DNA from: Larus michahellis
Lineage: Eukaryota; Chordata; Aves; Charadriiformes; Laridae
Assembly: GCF_964199755.1 (NCBI RefSeq)
Contig: NC_133900.1
Location: forward strand, 75,810,727 to 75,874,726
DNA: 64,000 bases
Direction of reading: 5' to 3'
Shown: piece by piece, positions 59,801 to 64,000 of the stretch
Numbering within the stretch: position 1 is the stretch's first letter
Layout of the letters: every line of letters begins with the position of its first letter
Translations under genes and position numbers: made by a program
The notes under the pieces: generated by a model
What the model saw: only the letters and a program-made list of their open reading frames with translations
Databases searched by the model: none
Told to the model about the DNA's origin: nothing

Positions 59801-62181
59801 AAAAACCAAAAAAACCTTTTAATATAGTTTCTGGCATTGCTTTGCTTCAATATTTTCAGTCTTTAAAAAGAAGTTTAGTTTAACTCCTTTTTTATTTAGC
59901 TATGCAAGTAATACTGTTATTCATATATGTACATGCTGTGTTTTCTGGTAGTACAGCCTGACTAATTTTGGTCTCCTGGTCTCACTTTTGGTAGCAGCAG
60001 TGTGGATTAATTTCCAGATTATGTAGTAACTTCTGAGTGCATTTTTCAAGTGAGAAAGCGTGTGCAAGAAAATACACACGGTAATATGCTTCCTTTTAGC
60101 TAATGGCACATAGAGTAAACCAACAGAAACAGTTGTGAGCACATGGTCTGAGCAGCCTTGGATGTTAGGTGTGGAGTTCTAATTTCCTGTCATTTATACA
60201 GGCCTTTTTTGTCCAAAAATGTTAACTAGTCTTACTTTGTGAAGTAGCAAGTACTTTGTCCTGGATACATACTTCTTCTTTGAGAAGTAGTTTTGGCTTC
60301 GTTTGATTGCCTTCAATACCCGTAAAAGTAGATGCACCGTGGAGGTAGCTTTTTGGGTTTTGAGTGGGATCAATGCGTTTAAACTAAAGGAAGATCAAAG
60401 CTGGACACATTGATTGTGGGGAGTGTGGGAGGGAAGGGAATAGTAACGTGCAGGTATTTGCACTTGGCAAAAGAAGACAGACATGGATTCGTACAGCTGG
60501 ATGATTTGTGGGTATGTCTAGTAGAAAACCTTGTAGAAAATCTTATCCTAACTTTATCTGATAAATAAAATTTCTGGTAAGAGATGCTATCCAACATGTA
60601 GTCATATATAAACATGGAATTAACCTTACGTGATTACAGATGATAGTTTCATGGCATGCTTGGAGAAAGGCAGGAGTTGCATAGTCCTCGATGGGAAAGA
60701 TAACGTTGCTTGGACTGGCCACTGGGAATAGCAGCACATCAACTTTGCCTGGTGTGCCTTGTCTGCGTGTTAATCGACTTCAGTCTCTGATACGACTAGT
60801 AATGGTTGGAGGTTCTAGAGTGTCCTGCCAAAAAGAATTAAAAAATTATACAGAACTAATAAAAGATGCAATATTTGTTGGTGGATATTTGAATAGCAGA
60901 CTTTGCTAGCGAACATTTCTTAGATGTAGGAAAAACAATTATGATCCTCATGCTTATTTTTTTAAATGATGCGTTTGTTTTCTTTTCAGTTTTGTTTGGC
61001 TATGCCACCACAGTTATTCCTCGTGTGTACACATACTATGTGTCAACGGCACTGTTTGCCATTTTTGGCATCCGAATGCTTCGGGAAGGCTTGAAAATGA
61101 GTCCGGATGAGGGTCAGGAAGAGCTGGAGGAAGTTCAAGCAGAAATTAAAAAAAAAGACGAGGAAGTAAGCCCTAAACTTTCTGTGAATTATGGCTGATG
61201 AAATAGTTAGAGCCGTGAAGCTGCAGAAGGGCACTGCCATGTTTGGGGTGTTCAGCTGTGTCTGATTAATAATCTGACACACAAAATGTGTGGTAAATGT
61301 GGCAGAAGTGGCCCCTGGAGGCTGTTTCAACAGGTTATTCCAGTTCTGGGTCAAGCCTGGCTTCTCAGGAAAAAAGGGACTTTCTCCATACAGTCCTTTT
61401 GTTTGTTTGTTTTTTTAATGCATTACTAGCAGAGAGGACATCAGCAGTGTACTCTCATCTCTACTTTTTATTTCTTTGTGTGTATGCTGAGGTTTATAGT
61501 GTTGCCGCAAAGGTCTTTGTTATAGCTTTAAATATACTGGTCCATTTCCACGGAATAGTGTGGAGTACTAATCTTATTTATTTACATTTTTTTCAAATTA
61601 ATTTTATCAAATCCTAATTTGAGAGCCACCGCTTGGGAAGAGGGGGATCCCCTCCCAAATAGGAGGAAACCAGTGGTTAGAAAGCAGGTGTTGTTCCTAC
61701 TGAAGTTGCTGCCTATGTGCAAGCAGCACAAGGTGGACAATAACTGGAGGTTAGAGGTGATTACAAGTATATATACGTGTGTTTGTGTACACACACATAT
61801 GTGTGTGCATATATGTAGCTAGTTTTTTTAAGTGGTGTCTAGTATAAATATTATATTGATAATGCAGCAGTCAGTGGCTAACAACATTCCAGATACTAAA
61901 TGGCTAGCTTTACTGTTTAAGTATTTCATTTGGGTTGTTTAGATGATGTTTCTAATCTTACGGTTGGGTGGGGTTTTTTTCTCCTTTGTCTTCCACAGCT
62001 TCAGAGAACTAAACTGTTAAATGGGCCAGGAGATGTGGAATCAGGGCCGGGAACCACAATACCTCAGAAGAAGTGGCTACATTTTATTTCTCCAATCTTT
62101 GTGCAAGCTTTTACTTTGACGTTTTTAGCAGAATGGGGTGATCGTTCCCAATTAACAACCATAGTCTTGGCCGCCAGAGAG
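56619..62181 (+). CDS. TMEM165: TMEM165, Golgi Mn2+/Ca2+-H+ exchanger (exons 1-4, 3' end off window)
   Basis: Coding exons present are 56619-56792, 58190-58415, 60990-61165 and 61999-62181, giving residues 1-253. The protein is a UPF0016/GDT1-family transporter that moves Mn2+ (and Ca2+) into the Golgi in exchange for protons and so supports glycosyltransferases. Visible marks: a signal-peptide-like hydrophobic N-terminus (about 9-30), a polar luminal linker, the first family motif ELGDKT (97-102) in a transmembrane helix, Arg115 in MRYNR (human Arg126, a disease residue), a charged acidic/lysine loop (about 171-192), and the second motif EWGDRS (237-242). Two such motifs are the hallmark of the duplicated family fold. 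The last 60 or so residues (the final helices) are not in the window. Human length is 324; about 313 is expected here. All exon phases agree. Confidence 0.97.
58190..58415 (+). CDS. TMEM165: TMEM165 exon 2
   Basis: Acceptor with a strong pyrimidine tract ('tctccccctcttacag'). Donor 'tcag|gttagc' is somewhat weak. Encodes residues 59-133 with NLGFIHAFVAAISVIIVSEL and the ELGDKT cation-binding motif, then MRYNRLTVLAGAMLALGLMT. Highly conserved. Confidence 0.97.
60990..61165 (+). CDS. TMEM165: TMEM165 exon 3
   Basis: Acceptor 'gttttcttttcag', donor 'gaggaa|gtaagc', phase 1 to 0. Encodes VLFGYATTVIPRVYTYYVST, the helix FAIFGIRMLREG, and the acidic/basic loop ending EIKKKDEE. A run of nine A (61148-61156) lies in the coding sequence at the Lys triplet. 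Confidence 0.97.
61769..61818 (+). repeat. TA/TG/CA microsatellite in TMEM165 intron 3
   Basis: Interrupted alternating purine-pyrimidine tract ('gtatatatacgtgtgtttgt', 'acacacacatatgtgtgtgc'), partly self-complementary. Confidence 0.85.
61999..62181 (+). CDS. TMEM165: TMEM165 exon 4
   Basis: Acceptor 'cctttgtcttccacag', donor 'agagag|gtgagt', phase 0 on both sides (61 codons). Encodes LQRTKLLNGPGDVE, QKKWLHFISPIFVQAFTLTF and the second family motif EWGDRS, ending IVLAARE. The human protein continues DPYG from the next exon, which is not found before 64000. Confidence 0.97.
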
Positions 62182-64000
62182 GTGAGTGTTGCAGAATGTC
62201 CGCTGTTTTTTTGCCCTCTTTGGGTTGCCCGCAGAGAACCAGGAGAGACAAAATACTCTTGCAGGAGGTACCAGATTCACCCTTGCTGTGCCTTAGCATT
62301 ACAGCTGTGGCGAGACCTAAAAATAAAGGCACTGAAGCTCCGTGTATTATTAAAGCTATTGTAACATGATGGGGACTGCAGAGGCATTTCTGGAAATAGT
62401 TGTTTTATATCACGCAGCTGAATACAGTTGTTCTTGTTACAGTGTTGAGAGATGTTACAGAACCTCTTTTTTTTTTTTTGTTTTTTTTTTGATCTGTGTG
62501 GCCATACAGTTTTAACACAGTAGCTTTAAAAAGAGACTTTCATTACAGGGAACTTAAAGCTGTTAAAAAGACAACTTTTAAAAAATCTAAGTGAATACAG
62601 TACAGTGTATAAAACTAAAATAAACCCTAAACTGCTGTGCAGTAATACTGTAAATGAAATTATATTCAACATAATGATTGGAATGTATATAACTGTATTA
62701 TATTTAAACGAAATTTAAGGCTTATACTCAGCCTTTTAATAAACGTAAGTAGCTTGCCTGTGTTCTTTCATGCATTGAGATAATTTACATTTTTTCCCTA
62801 GGCCTTCTTTCAGTGCACTTTCAGACCTTCCCTGGGGATAAATCAGGGCTGTGTATGAAGGAGGCTATAATCTGTAGGAACCTCTTTCTCTGTTACAGTT
62901 CAGGGAAGGTGGTTAGAGCTAAGGAGGCAGGGAACAGCAGGACGAGAGGATGATCTCATCCTTCAGACAGGTACATGCCATCTTGGAAAACACAGAATCA
63001 TTATGCTGCCTCTTCATAAGTTTTTATATGGTGCTAGGCAAGTTCCTTAAGCCCATCTTTTCACAGGTGGTGGTTGACTTCTGGTTTGCATTTTCTGAGT
63101 GTCCCATTAGGAAGTGTTCACGAGGCTGTGCCATCCCATCTGTGAAGTGCTGAGCATTGCAACTAAGGCCTGTGGGATGTTATGCCTTTAGCATATGAAG
63201 TGTTTGTATAAATGCTACAAAAACAAATGCTGCAAAAAATGAATTGAAGATATCTTGATCTTGTCTTTCAAAATCAGTGAATGATTATGATCTGGATCTT
63301 TATTCATTTTATCTGTGGGATTCTTTTTACCTCTTTGTTTCATAATATATTCAGATAAGTCCTTGTTTGTGAAGTACTAAGTTATGTAGCAGGAGTACTA
63401 CAGAAGTGCTTATGAGGAATGAAATTTTGTTTATTCAGAGACCTAAGTAGTGTGGCGAGTCAGCTGGGACCCTACATTCTTCACTGAAAAGAAAACAAAA
63501 TCCTACTGCTCATTATTGAGCAGTGTCCATCCTGTCACAGCAAACATACAGGGCTCCTTTGGAGGAAAAAAAAAAGGGTGATAATTTGGCTGTCTCAGTG
63601 CATACACCAGGGGAATGAGTTAAGTCTGTCTTCATGAATCTAGTCCTGATAGCAGTCCTTAAGAATTTGATTTTACACCTCAGTAGCTTACTGTGTAAGA
63701 ATTGTTCATCTGTTTAAGGAAACAGAAAAGGAAACTCCATAATGTCCCACTAGACTGGCTTTGCCTCGGCTGCTGTGTCTGAGCATTTCTGCTCCCAGAG
63801 ACACTGCACCGAGGGAAGCCGTCCTAACTTGTTACCTTCCAGGGACAGCTCTAGGGAATGGGGTGGGGGGTGAGATCCACCCCCTGCCAGCAGGGGCTAT
63901 ACAGGTAACTGCTGACCGCAGAGAAATGGGGATTTCCACGAACTTTGGGTCCTGATCCTGGAGGCAAGTGTGTTCTGCTGGCACAGCCCTGCTTCCGACC
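62182..64000 (+). other. TMEM165: TMEM165 intron 4 (partial, runs off window)
   Basis: Starts at the strong donor GTGAGT. I searched for the expected next exon (DPYGVAVGG-like coding sequence) in all frames and did not see it. Contains poly-T runs near 62467-62490 and otherwise nothing recognised. Confidence 0.75.

Noticed and set aside
61930-62364. A 144-codon frame running past TMEM165 exon 4
   Set aside because: It is exon 4 read through the strong GTGAGT donor into intron 4. The intronic part has no family similarity.
1-64000. CRISPR arrays, prokaryotic operons, riboswitches, tRNA or rRNA genes, endogenous retroviruses
   Set aside because: The DNA is vertebrate. I saw no regular spacer-repeat array, no tRNA-like A/B boxes or cloverleaf, no rRNA core sequence, and no retroviral protein motifs or LTR pair. 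A dedicated search could still find degraded remnants.
62182-64000. TMEM165 exon 5
   Set aside because: I looked for coding sequence resembling DPYGVAVGG after exon 4 and found none, so the exon should lie beyond the window.

Overview
This is vertebrate, almost certainly avian, nuclear DNA. Three things show it. Two split genes with GT-AG introns and CpG-island promoters encode recognisable vertebrate proteins. At least fifteen pieces of the CR1 LINE are present, ending in the ATTCTATGATTCT-type 3' repeat typical of birds and other sauropsids. The rest is AT-moderate sequence with simple repeats and no prokaryotic-style gene packing. Several CR1 copies belong to a subfamily with a tail reading 'tggacgcgttcctgtgcaac', but I cannot name the species.

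Layout. Positions 1 to about 48,390 hold no protein-coding gene that I can support. They contain 14 CR1 fragments on both strands, a minisatellite split by a CR1, two old dispersed duplications and some simple repeats. Known vertebrate synteny (KDR - SRD5A3 - TMEM165 - CLOCK, human 4q12) suggests this is the intergenic block upstream of SRD5A3, on the KDR side. KDR itself is not seen. From 48,390 to 54,830 lies SRD5A3 on the + strand, complete in five exons (308 residues). A 1.9-kb spacer with one CR1 separates it from TMEM165, also on the + strand. TMEM165 starts at 56,619; exons 1-4 (253 residues) are present and the gene runs off the right edge in intron 4.

How the genes relate. Both products act in glycosylation in the secretory pathway. 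SRD5A3 is an ER enzyme needed to saturate the alpha-isoprene unit of dolichol, the lipid carrier for N-glycan precursors. TMEM165 is a Golgi Mn2+/Ca2+-H+ exchanger of the UPF0016/GDT1 family that keeps glycosyltransferases supplied with Mn2+. In humans, loss of either causes a congenital disorder of glycosylation. They are close tandem neighbours with separate CpG-island promoters.

I found no new biological system. The most useful oddities are a GC-AG intron and a four-residue contraction at a splice junction in SRD5A3, a CR1 sitting inside a minisatellite, a 230-bp direct duplication 7.6 kb apart, and an in-frame microhomology deletion in one CR1 copy.
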